Below, piece after piece: positions 26,714-35,397 of a DNA stretch of 64,000 bases. The notes beneath the pieces were generated by a model. The model was not told where the DNA came from and made no database searches. It was given only the letters and a program-made list of their open reading frames with translations. The stretch covers positions 6,182,001 through 6,246,000 of the forward strand of contig NZ_CP029189.1 of NCBI RefSeq assembly GCF_008642275.1, written 5' to 3'. The stretch is from Streptomyces venezuelae (GTDB taxonomy: Bacteria > Actinomycetota > Actinomycetes > Streptomycetales > Streptomycetaceae). Position 1 is the stretch's first letter; the number at the start of each line of letters is the position of its first letter. The translations under genes were made by a program, and so were the position numbers.

Positions 26714-28027
26714 TCACGCGGGTGTCGCCGTGGTCTTCGCCTCCGGCTCCATGGCCGCGGGCGGCAGCTCGCGCAGCCTGCTGACCGGCGACTTGATCAG
26801 CGCCACCACCACGACGGCCGAGAAGGCGGCCGCGACGATGAGGGCGTTGCGGTTGCCGATCCCGCCCGAGAGCAGACCCGCCGTCAGGCCGCCGAGCGCG
26901 CCGCCGCCGAAGAGCAGCGTGCGGAAGCAGGCGGTCATCCGGCTCATCATCGACTGCGGGGTGGCGGTCTGCCGGACGCTGACGATGATGACGTTGGCGA
27001 TGCCGAGGCCCAGGTAGGTGGTGAAGAAGGACAGCGTGACCATCCCGATCACCACCAGCTTCGGCCCGCCGGCCAGGACGATCACCAGGGGGCCGAGCAG
27101 CAGGGCGGTCTGGGCCACGAAATAGACCCGCCCGATCGGGAAGCGTCCCACCACCTTGCGCGAGACCATGGCGCCGATCAGGCCACCCACCGAGGCGGTC
27201 CCGAAGATCCCGCCCAGCTGCGAGGAGCTGAGGTCGAGGTCGTGGGTCCCGTACAGCAGGAACATGGTCCACACGGTGATCATCGAGAAGTTGCAGCAGA
27301 ACCCGACGATCGCCAGCCAGCGCAGGATCGGCTTGCGGAAGACCCAGTCCAGGCCGTCCCGCAGCTCCCTCAGCACGTGCCGCTTCGCGGTCGGCTCCGG
27401 GATGGGCTCCCGGGTGCGTACGAGAAGCAGCATGAGCGTCGAGAACAGGTACGAACCCGCGTTGGCGATCAGCGCCACCGGAGCGGTCACCGCGGCCACC
27501 AGGACACCGGCCATACCGGGCCCGGCGACGTCCGAGACCGACTGGCTGACCCCCATCTTCGCGCTGGCCTCGACGTAGTGCCGGGTGTCCTTGACCAGCG
27601 TGGGCACGAACGGCATCCAGCTGACGTCGAACAGGCACGAGGCGGTGCCCAGCGCACAGGCGATCACCAGCAGCACCGGCATGTTGAGCACGTCCAGCCA
27701 GTGCAGCACCGGGATCAGCGCGATCAGCGCCGCCCGGAACAGGTTGGTCGCGAGCATGACGTTGCGCCGGCGGACCCGGTCCACCCAGACCCCGAAGAGC
27801 AGGGCGAACCCGATGTAGGGAACGAGCTGCAGGAACCGCAGGAAACCGACCTGTTCGTCACTGGCGTCGAAGGCGTAGATCGCCGTCAGCGGCAGCGCCA
27901 GATTGGTGACCTGGGTACCGAGCAGTGACACGGTCTCGCCGACCCAGAACTTCAGGAAGTCCCGGTTGTGCCAGAGACTCTGGACCGGTCCGTCGGCGTC
28001 GCCCCCGCTTTCGGATGTGACCGACAT
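26714..28027 (-). CDS. MFS exporter of the biosynthetic cluster (MFS_3 type)
   Basis: A 437-residue membrane protein with about 12 hydrophobic segments and the MFS loop GVWVDRVRRRNVM between TM2 and TM3. It resembles the MFS_3/EntS exporters that secrete small peptides and siderophores. It is the last gene of the minus-strand operon, eight bases after the thioesterase stop, and ends at the hairpin. It is the obvious candidate for product export and self-resistance. Start ATG 28027 has GGAG upstream. Confidence 0.9.
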   Translation of the reverse strand: MSVTSESGGDADGPVQSLWHNRDFLKFWVGETVSLLGTQVTNLALPLTAIYAFDASDEQVGFLRFLQLVPYIGFALLFGVWVDRVRRRNVMLATNLFRAALIALIPVLHWLDVLNMPVLLVIACALGTASCLFDVSWMPFVPTLVKDTRHYVEASAKMGVSQSVSDVAGPGMAGVLVAAVTAPVALIANAGSYLFSTLMLLLVRTREPIPEPTAKRHVLRELRDGLDWVFRKPILRWLAIVGFCCNFSMITVWTMFLLYGTHDLDLSSSQLGGIFGTASVGGLIGAMVSRKVVGRFPIGRVYFVAQTALLLGPLVIVLAGGPKLVVIGMVTLSFFTTYLGLGIANVIIVSVRQTATPQSMMSRMTACFRTLLFGGGALGGLTAGLLSGGIGNRNALIVAAAFSAVVVVALIKSPVSRLRELPPAAMEPEAKTTATPA

Positions 28028-28035
28028 CGATGCTC

Positions 28036-28842
28036 CTAACCGTAGTTCTCGGAGTCGAGGGCGTCCTGGATGATCCGGGTCAGGACCGGCAGGCTGTCGC
28101 CCTGCCAGATGGAGTGGTGCGTCCCGGGGATCGTGTGCTCACGGAGTCCGGGCATCAGCCGCTTCCACTGCATGTCCTCCGCGACCGACCGGTCGGCCAT
28201 GACGTGCACCGCGGGCCCGTCGTAGCCCCCCGTCACGTCGATGGAGTAGAAGCCCTCCAGATGGGCCCTGAAGACGTCGTACTGGCCCCCCAGCAGGTAG
28301 GCGTCGAACTCCTCCGGCAGCAGGCCGGACTCCTCGACGGCCTCGAAGACGACGTCGGGCGTCACGTCCTCGGGCCAGTCGGCGAACAGGCTCCTGAGCT
28401 CCGACGGCGCCTCTTCGAGGCCCATCATGTCGCGGATGAACCTGATCAGGATGTCCCGCTCCGGCGGGAGCGGCATCACCACGGGCAGACCGGAATCCAC
28501 CATGATCAGGTTGGCGACCTTCTCGCCGGCCGCCGTCAGCCGCTTCGCGATCTCGTGTGCCAGCAGACCGCCCAGCGACCAGCCCATCAGCCGGTACTCG
28601 CCGCTGGGCTGGAACGCGCGCAGGATCTCGGTGTACTCGTCGGCCAGGGCCGGCAACGACCGCACCGGGGTGCGGTCGTTGTCGAACCCGGGCGCCTCGA
28701 ACCCGTACACCGGCCGGCCCTCGTCGAGCAGCCGGGACAGGCCCGCGTACGAGTACGCCGAGCCGGAGACGGCGTGCACGCAGAACAGGGGCGTCAGGTC
28801 GCCCTCGGTCCGCAGGGGGACGATGCGGTCGAGGTCAGCCAC
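28036..28842 (-). CDS. Free-standing thioesterase
   Basis: A 268-residue alpha/beta hydrolase of the NRPS thioesterase family. The nucleophile is Ser89 in GWSLGG, Asp116 in MVDSGLP is the likely acid, and the catalytic His lies in GTHHSIW near residue 245. The NRPS has no fused thioesterase, so this protein probably releases the product, or edits the carrier domain. The start overlaps the NRPS stop by eight bases, so translation is coupled. Confidence 0.9.
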   Translation of the reverse strand: MADLDRIVPLRTEGDLTPLFCVHAVSGSAYSYAGLSRLLDEGRPVYGFEAPGFDNDRTPVRSLPALADEYTEILRAFQPSGEYRLMGWSLGGLLAHEIAKRLTAAGEKVANLIMVDSGLPVVMPLPPERDILIRFIRDMMGLEEAPSELRSLFADWPEDVTPDVVFEAVEESGLLPEEFDAYLLGGQYDVFRAHLEGFYSIDVTGGYDGPAVHVMADRSVAEDMQWKRLMPGLREHTIPGTHHSIWQGDSLPVLTRIIQDALDSENYG

Positions 28843-31800
28843 GTGCCTTCGCCTCGATCAGCTCGTCGATGACGGAGGAGATCGCGCTGACGGTGGCGTT
28901 GCCGTACAGCAGACGCACGCTGATGCGGATCTTGAGGCTCTTGTTGATCCGGCTCACCACGCGCAGGGCCTGGAGCGAGTTGCCGCCGATGTCGAAGAAG
29001 CTGTCGTCGGCACCGACCTGCGACAGCGCGAGGACGTCGGCGAAGGCACCGGCGACCTGGACCTCGGTCTCGGTCCGGGGGGCGGTGAACTCGCGGTCGC
29101 CGTCCTCGTCCACCGGCTCCGGGAGCGCGTTCCGGTTGATCTTCCACCCGTCGTTGTTCATCGGGAACTTGTCGAGCGGCACCCACGCCGTCGGCACCAT
29201 GTAGTCCGGCAGCGACTCGGCGAGGTGCTTGCGCAGCTCGTCGATCTCCGGCGCCTGGTCCACCGAGGTGAAGTAGCCCACGAGCCGGTTCTCACCGCGG
29301 CGGTCCGGACGCATCAGGACCACGGCGCGCAGGATCGCGGGGTGCGACTGCAGCGCGGTCTCGATCTCGCCCAGCTCGACGCGCAGGCCGCGCAGCTTGA
29401 CCTGGTTGTCCATGCGGCCGAGGAACTCGATCTGGCCGCCCTCGGTCCAGCGCACCAGGTCACCGCTGCGGTAGACCTTGCTGTCGGAGTCGAAGGGGTC
29501 CTCGATGAACTTGGCCGCCGTCATCTCCGGCTGGTTCAGGTAGCCGCGGGCCAGCCCGCCCTCCTGGCCGCCGATCAGCAGCTCGCCGTAGACGCCCTTG
29601 GGCACCAGGTTGTTCTGCGGGTCGACGACGTAGACCTGCCGGTTCAGCTGGGGACGGCCGATCGGCGGCGGCGTCGTCCACTCGATCTGCTCGACGTGGT
29701 ACTCGGTCTGCCCGATGGCGCACTCCGTCGGGCCGTACAGGTTGAGGTACTTACGGCCGGGCAGGTTCCACTTGTTGACCAGCTCGGGAGGGAGCACCTC
29801 GGCGCCGCCCATGACGTACTTCAGGTCCGGGTACGGCTCGGGGTCCATCACCGACTGCATCGCCGGCGGCAGGCCCGCGTAGGTCACCTTCTGGTCGCGC
29901 AGCAGTGCCGTCAGCGCCTCGGGGGACTGGGCGTCCTCCGGGGACACCGCCACCACCCGCGCACCGACCAGGAAGGCCGTCCAGATCTCACCCTGCGACA
30001 TGTCGAAGTTCAGGGCGGGCAGCTGGAGCAGCCGGTCCTGGGGACCGAAGTCGAACGTGCGGCGGTACGCCTCGCAGAAGAACGAGACGGCGCGGTGGGC
30101 GATCATCACGCCCTTGGGCGTACCGGTGGAACCGGAGGTGTAGAGGATGTACGCGAGGGATTCCCGGGTCGCCCACTCCTCCAGCGGCTCGTCCGCCGGG
30201 ACGGCCTCGATCTCCGGCCAGTCCGTGTCGATCAGGACGCGGGCCCAGCCCGAGGACTCCGGCAGCCGGTCGGCCAGCGTCGAGCGGGTCAGCACCACCG
30301 GCGCCGCGGTGTCGCGGATCATGTAGTCCAGGCGTGCGGCCGGCAGCTTCGGGTCCATCATCGCGAAGGCGCCACCCGCCTTCAGGATGCCCACCATCGC
30401 CACGTACGCGTCCACGTCGCGGTCGATCACGGTGGCGACGACCTGGCCGTGCTCCAGGCCGAGGCCGCGCAGGTGGCGGGCCAGGCGGTCGGCGCGCCGG
30501 TCGAGTTCGCCGTAGGTGATCTCGACGCCGCGGCAGACCACGGCCACCGCGTCCGGGGTGTCCTGCGCGATCTTCGCGAAGCCGACGTGCAGCGCGTCCT
30601 CGGAGTACTCGGCCGGCTCGCCCTTGCCGAGCGCGAAGACCTCGTCCCGCTCGGCGTCGGTCAGCAGCGGCAGCTGGGACAGGCGCTGCGAGGAGTCCTT
30701 CACCGCGGCCGTCAGCACGGTCTCGATGTGGCCGAGCAGGGCCCGGACCCGCCACTCGTCGAAGAGGTCCTTGGAGTACTCGACGACCGCCTTGAGGTTG
30801 TCACCGGACTCGACGAAGTCGATCGCCATGTCGAAGCGGGAGGCGGCTCCGGGCGGGCTGACGGCTTCGCTGGTCGTGCCGGCGAAGGCCACGCTGCCAC
30901 CGGAGTTGGCGGCGCCCAGCAGCTGCATGGACACCTGGAACAGCGGGTTGCGGCCCGCGACCCGCTCCGGCTGCACGCGCTCGACGATCAGGTGGAAGGG
31001 GACCTCCTGGTGCTCGTAGAGGTCCAGGTTGGCGTCGAGCGTCCGCTCCAGCAGGTCGGCGAAGGTGGGGTCGCCCGACACGTCCGAGCGCAGCACCACC
31101 ATGTTGACGAAGAGGCCGACGACGTCCTCGAGTTCGACCTCGGTGCGGCTGAGCATCGGCACGCCGATGGGGATGTCCTCCTGGCCGGTGTAACGGCTCA
31201 GGACCACGTTGAGTGCCGCCGCGAGCACCATGTACAGCGAGGCGCCGTGCTCCTTGGCGAGTACGCGCGCCTGCTCCAGCAGCTCCGTCGGGAACTGCCC
31301 GACCACGATGCCGCCGCCCCGGCTGGCCGTCGCGGGCCGGGGCCGGTCCGTCGGGAACTCCAGGGTGGGCAGGTCGGTCAGCTTCTCGGCCCAGAAGTCG
31401 AGCTCTTCCTTCAGGGTGTCGCCCTGCATGTACTCGCGCTGCGACCGGGCGACGTCCAGGTACTGGGAGCCGGTGCCCTCGAACTCGGGCTCGCGGCCGG
31501 CCAGCAGGGCGTCGTACGCCGTCGAGAGCTCCGCGTTGACCACGCCGGAGGACCAGCCGTCCGTCGCGATGTGGTGCAGGTTCTGGACGAAGACGTGGTC
31601 GTCGTCGGCCAGCTTCAGCAGGCTGTAGCGGTAGAGCGGGCCCTGCTGCAGGTCGAACGACTGGCCCGAGAGCTCGCGCAGGGCCTCCTCGATGGCGGCT
31701 TCCTGGGCCTGCGGGTCCAGTCCGGTCCGGTCGATGACGGGCAGTTCCACCTCGGAGGGGTCCGACGCCACCTGGAAGGGGGTGCCGCCCTCGTCGGCGT

Positions 31801-32005
31801 GGATCGTCACGCGCATGGCCTCGTGCCGTGCCACCACCAGCGTGAGGCTGCGGCGGAGCAGGTCGATCCGCAGTGGGCCGCGCAGTCGGGAGGCGAGAAG
31901 GATGTTGTAGGCCGTCACACCGGGAGTCAGCTGGTCGAGGAACCAGAGCTGCTCCTGGCCGAAGGAGAGCGGCGCCCGGCGGCGGGCTTCGATGGACGTG
32001 GTCAT
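28835..32005 (-). CDS. Single-module NRPS (C-A-T)
   Basis: A 1056-residue synthetase. The condensation domain (about 10-440) is intact, with the active HHIATDG at 144-150. The adenylation domain (about 470-960) has TSGSTG at 623-628, YGPTE at 757-761, YRSGDL at 845-850 and Lys955. The carrier domain (975-1050) has the phosphopantetheine Ser1010 in DIGGNSL. My reading of the specificity positions is D668 M669 G672 G711 V731 G733 L756 I764 G765 K955, which matches no code I know; two Gly suggest a roomy pocket. There is no loading module, epimerase, MbtH or fused thioesterase. ATG 32005 follows AGAGAG. Confidence 0.93.
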   Translation of the reverse strand: MTTSIEARRRAPLSFGQEQLWFLDQLTPGVTAYNILLASRLRGPLRIDLLRRSLTLVVARHEAMRVTIHADEGGTPFQVASDPSEVELPVIDRTGLDPQAQEAAIEEALRELSGQSFDLQQGPLYRYSLLKLADDDHVFVQNLHHIATDGWSSGVVNAELSTAYDALLAGREPEFEGTGSQYLDVARSQREYMQGDTLKEELDFWAEKLTDLPTLEFPTDRPRPATASRGGGIVVGQFPTELLEQARVLAKEHGASLYMVLAAALNVVLSRYTGQEDIPIGVPMLSRTEVELEDVVGLFVNMVVLRSDVSGDPTFADLLERTLDANLDLYEHQEVPFHLIVERVQPERVAGRNPLFQVSMQLLGAANSGGSVAFAGTTSEAVSPPGAASRFDMAIDFVESGDNLKAVVEYSKDLFDEWRVRALLGHIETVLTAAVKDSSQRLSQLPLLTDAERDEVFALGKGEPAEYSEDALHVGFAKIAQDTPDAVAVVCRGVEITYGELDRRADRLARHLRGLGLEHGQVVATVIDRDVDAYVAMVGILKAGGAFAMMDPKLPAARLDYMIRDTAAPVVLTRSTLADRLPESSGWARVLIDTDWPEIEAVPADEPLEEWATRESLAYILYTSGSTGTPKGVMIAHRAVSFFCEAYRRTFDFGPQDRLLQLPALNFDMSQGEIWTAFLVGARVVAVSPEDAQSPEALTALLRDQKVTYAGLPPAMQSVMDPEPYPDLKYVMGGAEVLPPELVNKWNLPGRKYLNLYGPTECAIGQTEYHVEQIEWTTPPPIGRPQLNRQVYVVDPQNNLVPKGVYGELLIGGQEGGLARGYLNQPEMTAAKFIEDPFDSDSKVYRSGDLVRWTEGGQIEFLGRMDNQVKLRGLRVELGEIETALQSHPAILRAVVLMRPDRRGENRLVGYFTSVDQAPEIDELRKHLAESLPDYMVPTAWVPLDKFPMNNDGWKINRNALPEPVDEDGDREFTAPRTETEVQVAGAFADVLALSQVGADDSFFDIGGNSLQALRVVSRINKSLKIRISVRLLYGNATVSAISSVIDELIEAKARG

Positions 32006-32045
32006 GAGTGTGACTCTCTGTTCGATGGGATAACAAACGACGGCA

Positions 32046-32093
32046 GCACTTGCGGGGCCGGGCCCCCGTCCGGGGGCGCGGCACCGCAAGTGC
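32046..32093 (-). terminator. Hairpin between carbamoyltransferase and NRPS genes
   Basis: GCACTTGCGG (32046-32055) pairs with CCGCAAGTGC (32084-32093), with further pairing outside (ACGACG/CGTCGT) and GC-rich pairing inside. In the direction of transcription it is followed by TTTGTT. It looks like a terminator or attenuator inside the operon. Confidence 0.65.
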
Positions 32094-32114
32094 TCGTCGT
32101 GAACGGAGGGAGCG

Positions 32115-33683
32115 TCAGCTCTTCCGGCGGGTGACGAAGGTGTCGTTGATGACGTAGCCGTCGAGGCCGTGCTCCTCGCCGTACTGCAGGAGGTCGCTGG
32201 AGCGGTTGATGAATCCGCGGCCGTTGAAGTTCAGCGAGGTGTTGCACAGGACGCTGAACCCGGTGATGTCGCGGAAGGCCTCCAGCAGCGTGGCGATGCC
32301 GGGGTTCCGCTCGTGGGTGACGGTCTGGGTGCGGGCGGAACCGTCGATGTGCGTGACGGCCTTCAGCTCCTCGGTGGTCACCCGGTTGAAGAACAGCATG
32401 TACGGGTCGTGGACCGAGCCGACGAACCACTTGTCGGCGTCCGCCTCCAGGGCGATCGGCGCGATCGGGCGGTAGCCCTCACGTCCCTTGATGGTGTTCA
32501 GCCGTACGGTGGTCTCCTCCGTGAACGGCGCGGCGAGGATGGACCGGTTGCCGAGGGCGCGCGGACCCATCTCGTAGCGGCCGCGGGCCCAGCCGATGAT
32601 GTTGCCCTGCTCCAGGAAGCGGGCGACCTCGGAGGCGACCAGCGGGCGGGTCTCGTACTTCGCGGGGTCGGGCTGGACGTCCTCGACGAACTCCTCGCCG
32701 GCGTAGACGTCCCAGTCGATGGTGGCCTGGCCGGTGTAGAACCGCTGGGCGTCGATGGCGGTGCCGAGTGCGGCGCCGCTGTCGTTCGGGCACGGCGGCA
32801 CGAACACGGACTCGAAGAGGCCACTCTGACGGAACTGAGCGTTCCAGTTGCAGTTGAGGGCGCAGCCGCCGGAGATCTGCAGCGGCAGACCCTCGGTCAT
32901 GTGCTTGGCGGCGTAGCTGTAGAAGCGGTCGAAGATCGCGTTCGAGTGCTTCGCCGCGGCGTTGCGGTACTCCTGGGACTCGACACCCGCGTTGTAGAGG
33001 TGCGACCAGGTCATCTCGTCCTTGGAGACACCGAGCACGATGCCGTCCTGCTTCAGGATGAAGTCGATCGTCTCCTGCTCGGCCTTGGTCATCGGCGTGT
33101 CTTCGGCGAAGGCCGTCAGCGCCATCTGCTTGCCCGCGTGGCTGTAGTTGAAGAAGCCCTTGCCCGCGGGGTGCTTGGGGTCGGCCAGCGAGAACAGGTA
33201 GGCGTACTTGTTGCCGGGGTCGGTCATCACGTGCTTGAGGTGGGTGACCTCACCCGACTCGTCGATGCGGTAGAAGTCGCCGATGCTGCCTTCCCACACC
33301 AGCGAGTAGTGCGCCTTGCCGTGGGCGGCCGGGGCCATGCCGTAGGCGGTCATGATGTGCGAGCGCTCGTGGGTCGAGGAGAATATCCGGACGTCCTTGC
33401 CGAACCACTTGCCGGCCTCGTCCGTGACGGAACCCTCGCCGACACCGAAGTAACCGGCGCGCAGCTTCGGCTCGACGGAGTGCTTGCCCTTGACCCAGCC
33501 GCTCAGGGAGATCACGTCGGGCTGGCGGTCCAGCATGCCGGCGGCCCGGGTGATCACCTCGGCGGTCAGCCGGTCGTACCGCGGGAAGCTGTCCTTCTCC
33601 GCCTCCAGCGCGAAGAGAAGCTTGCCGTCCTCGATGGCGACGACTCCGCCGTCATGGCCCTCTTTGAAACCCAGGATCAACAT
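32115..33683 (-). CDS. NodU/CmcH-family carbamoyltransferase
   Basis: A 522-residue enzyme that uses carbamoyl phosphate and ATP, through carbamoyl-AMP in the family's known members (TobZ, CmcH, NovN), to carbamoylate usually a hydroxyl group. The Kae1-like N-terminal domain begins GFKEGHDGGV. Conserved blocks follow: SGGCALNCNWN, the arginine-rich YEMGPRALGNRSIL, YRPIAP and CNTSLN. The cluster's own CarAB would supply carbamoyl phosphate. The stop of the upstream FAD gene is 34 bases before its start. Whether it modifies a free amino acid or the carrier-bound product is unknown. Confidence 0.92.
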   Translation of the reverse strand: MLILGFKEGHDGGVVAIEDGKLLFALEAEKDSFPRYDRLTAEVITRAAGMLDRQPDVISLSGWVKGKHSVEPKLRAGYFGVGEGSVTDEAGKWFGKDVRIFSSTHERSHIMTAYGMAPAAHGKAHYSLVWEGSIGDFYRIDESGEVTHLKHVMTDPGNKYAYLFSLADPKHPAGKGFFNYSHAGKQMALTAFAEDTPMTKAEQETIDFILKQDGIVLGVSKDEMTWSHLYNAGVESQEYRNAAAKHSNAIFDRFYSYAAKHMTEGLPLQISGGCALNCNWNAQFRQSGLFESVFVPPCPNDSGAALGTAIDAQRFYTGQATIDWDVYAGEEFVEDVQPDPAKYETRPLVASEVARFLEQGNIIGWARGRYEMGPRALGNRSILAAPFTEETTVRLNTIKGREGYRPIAPIALEADADKWFVGSVHDPYMLFFNRVTTEELKAVTHIDGSARTQTVTHERNPGIATLLEAFRDITGFSVLCNTSLNFNGRGFINRSSDLLQYGEEHGLDGYVINDTFVTRRKS

Positions 33684-33717
33684 GTGCGGTAGAACCTTTC
33701 CTTAAAGGGATTACGAG

Positions 33718-35397
33718 TTACTGAGCCGACCGGTCGCCGTCGGGCGAACCGGTGGAACGTCCGGTGCCGAGCACGGGCCCGAGGACACGGTCGAGGTCGG
33801 TCAGAGCACGGGACCAGACGCCTGGTGACGGCACGTAGTGGTTGTAGTAGCTGGCCCCCTCGGCAGGGGGCCCGAACACGGCCACCGCCCGGTGGCCGTC
33901 GGAGTCCTGGGCCGGGGCGACGAAGCCGTCCCGGTCCAGGCGCAGCGCCCCTTCGGCGCCGGGGGCGGACCAGTCGCGCAGCGAGCAGGCGATCGGGTCC
34001 AGTTCGGGGTCGATGACCGGCCAGTCCATGTTGGCCTTGATCACCAGGTCGACCGTGATGCGGTGGGGCTCGTCCAGCGCCGTCGAGCTGAGCACCCAGC
34101 CGTCCCCGTCCGGGGAGAGCTCGGCCCTCGGCCCGGGGCCGGGCACGACCACCCCCGCGGCGATGAGCCGGAGCAGCTCGTGGATGCGCTCCTTCTGCGG
34201 GCCGATCACCGTCCGGTTGACCAGCGGGACGTACTCGCGCATGAAGTAGCGGTGCGACTCCTCCGTCAGACCCGGCGGGTCCACGGCCGCCCGCAGCCCG
34301 TCGCGGTGGTCGCGGAGGATCTCCAGACCCTCCTTCACCGCGCTCGTGCCGAGTCCGCGTTCCGCTTCCCGCAGGTCCGCCGAAGCCCGCTCCACCAGCT
34401 CCGCCACGTACTGCTCGTAGCTCGGCGACGTGTCCCGGGTCGGCTGGAGGATCCGCTTGACGGCGGCGGTCTCCTCGGCCGTGGCCGAACCCATCCGCCC
34501 GAGTGCCTCGCGCAGGATCAGCGGCTCGACGTCCCGACGGAAGTCCAGCCGGCCGTCCTCGCTGCGCTCGCGCAGCCCGGTGACGGCGGACTGGGTCAGG
34601 AACTCCGCCGGAGCGGCCCGACGCTCCCGCGTGGTGGCCGGCCGGGCGCAGGGCAGCCAGCCGGTCCGGTTCGCCAGGACGATGCGCGGCTCGCGGCCCG
34701 AGGGCCGGTACCCGTCCTCGGTGAACTCCCCGCCGCGGCCCACGGTCAGCGCGGCGATCACGTCCATGGCGGTCAGGCCGGTGCCGAGCAGGGCGACGGT
34801 GGCGTCCTCGGCGATCGCGTCCACCTGGTCGGGCAGCGGGTACGGCATCGCGATGAAGCCGTCCGCCGTGACCGGCGGGCCCGCCGCGATCCCGTGCCCC
34901 GTGGTGACCACGGCCAGGTCGACTCGGTGCTCCGCCCCGTCCGCGAGCGTCACCGTGGCGCCGTCGGAGTCCTGCCGTACGGAGGACGCGACGGCCCGCA
35001 GGTGGTGCACGGTCAGCCGGTCCGAGCCGGAGGCCCGGTCGAGCAGCTCGCCCGCAGCCCACTGGAGGTACTCGCCGAGCAGCCGGCGCGGCAGGAAGTC
35101 GTCGAACTCGACGGCGCCGTGCCGCTCCCCGCACCACTCGAAGAAGTCGGGCCCGGTGGTCACCGGCGCACCCGGGGTCATCCGCGTGTCCGAGAAGATG
35201 GTCAGCTGTGAGGCGATCGTGTTGAGCAGCAGGTAGTCCGGCTGCTTGGCCTCGTGGATCCCGACACCCAGCTCACCGGGTTCGATCAGCAGCAGTTCGA
35301 CGGGGGGTCCGTCGAGCGCGGTGTGGCTGATGACCCGCTCCAGCGCCGACAGCCCGCGCGGGCCGACGCCGATCACCGCTATCCGTACGGGGTTCAC
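33718..35397 (-). CDS. FAD/NAD(P)-binding protein, role unknown
   Basis: A 559-residue protein with an N-terminal dinucleotide fold (AVIGVGPRGLSALERV, residues 5-20) and a second nucleotide-binding motif LLGTGLTAMDV. The family (NAD_binding_9-like) overlaps with flavin N-oxygenases of the SidA/PvdA type but is distinct from them. No membrane segment is present. The GTG start at 35397 overlaps the SbnB-like stop by four bases. Oxidation of diaminopropionate or of the assembled product is possible, but no particular reaction can be assigned. Confidence 0.82.
   Translation of the reverse strand: MNPVRIAVIGVGPRGLSALERVISHTALDGPPVELLLIEPGELGVGIHEAKQPDYLLLNTIASQLTIFSDTRMTPGAPVTTGPDFFEWCGERHGAVEFDDFLPRRLLGEYLQWAAGELLDRASGSDRLTVHHLRAVASSVRQDSDGATVTLADGAEHRVDLAVVTTGHGIAAGPPVTADGFIAMPYPLPDQVDAIAEDATVALLGTGLTAMDVIAALTVGRGGEFTEDGYRPSGREPRIVLANRTGWLPCARPATTRERRAAPAEFLTQSAVTGLRERSEDGRLDFRRDVEPLILREALGRMGSATAEETAAVKRILQPTRDTSPSYEQYVAELVERASADLREAERGLGTSAVKEGLEILRDHRDGLRAAVDPPGLTEESHRYFMREYVPLVNRTVIGPQKERIHELLRLIAAGVVVPGPGPRAELSPDGDGWVLSSTALDEPHRITVDLVIKANMDWPVIDPELDPIACSLRDWSAPGAEGALRLDRDGFVAPAQDSDGHRAVAVFGPPAEGASYYNHYVPSPGVWSRALTDLDRVLGPVLGTGRSTGSPDGDRSAQ

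Noticed and set aside
28835..32005. Assigning a definite amino acid to the A domain
   Set aside because: The code was aligned by eye and matches nothing I know; naming a substrate would be a guess.
28427..32134. 1235-codon plus-strand open frame
   Set aside because: It lies antisense to the NRPS and thioesterase genes, and its protein is a Leu/Arg/Gly/Val-rich mirror of their codons. It has no recognisable motif.
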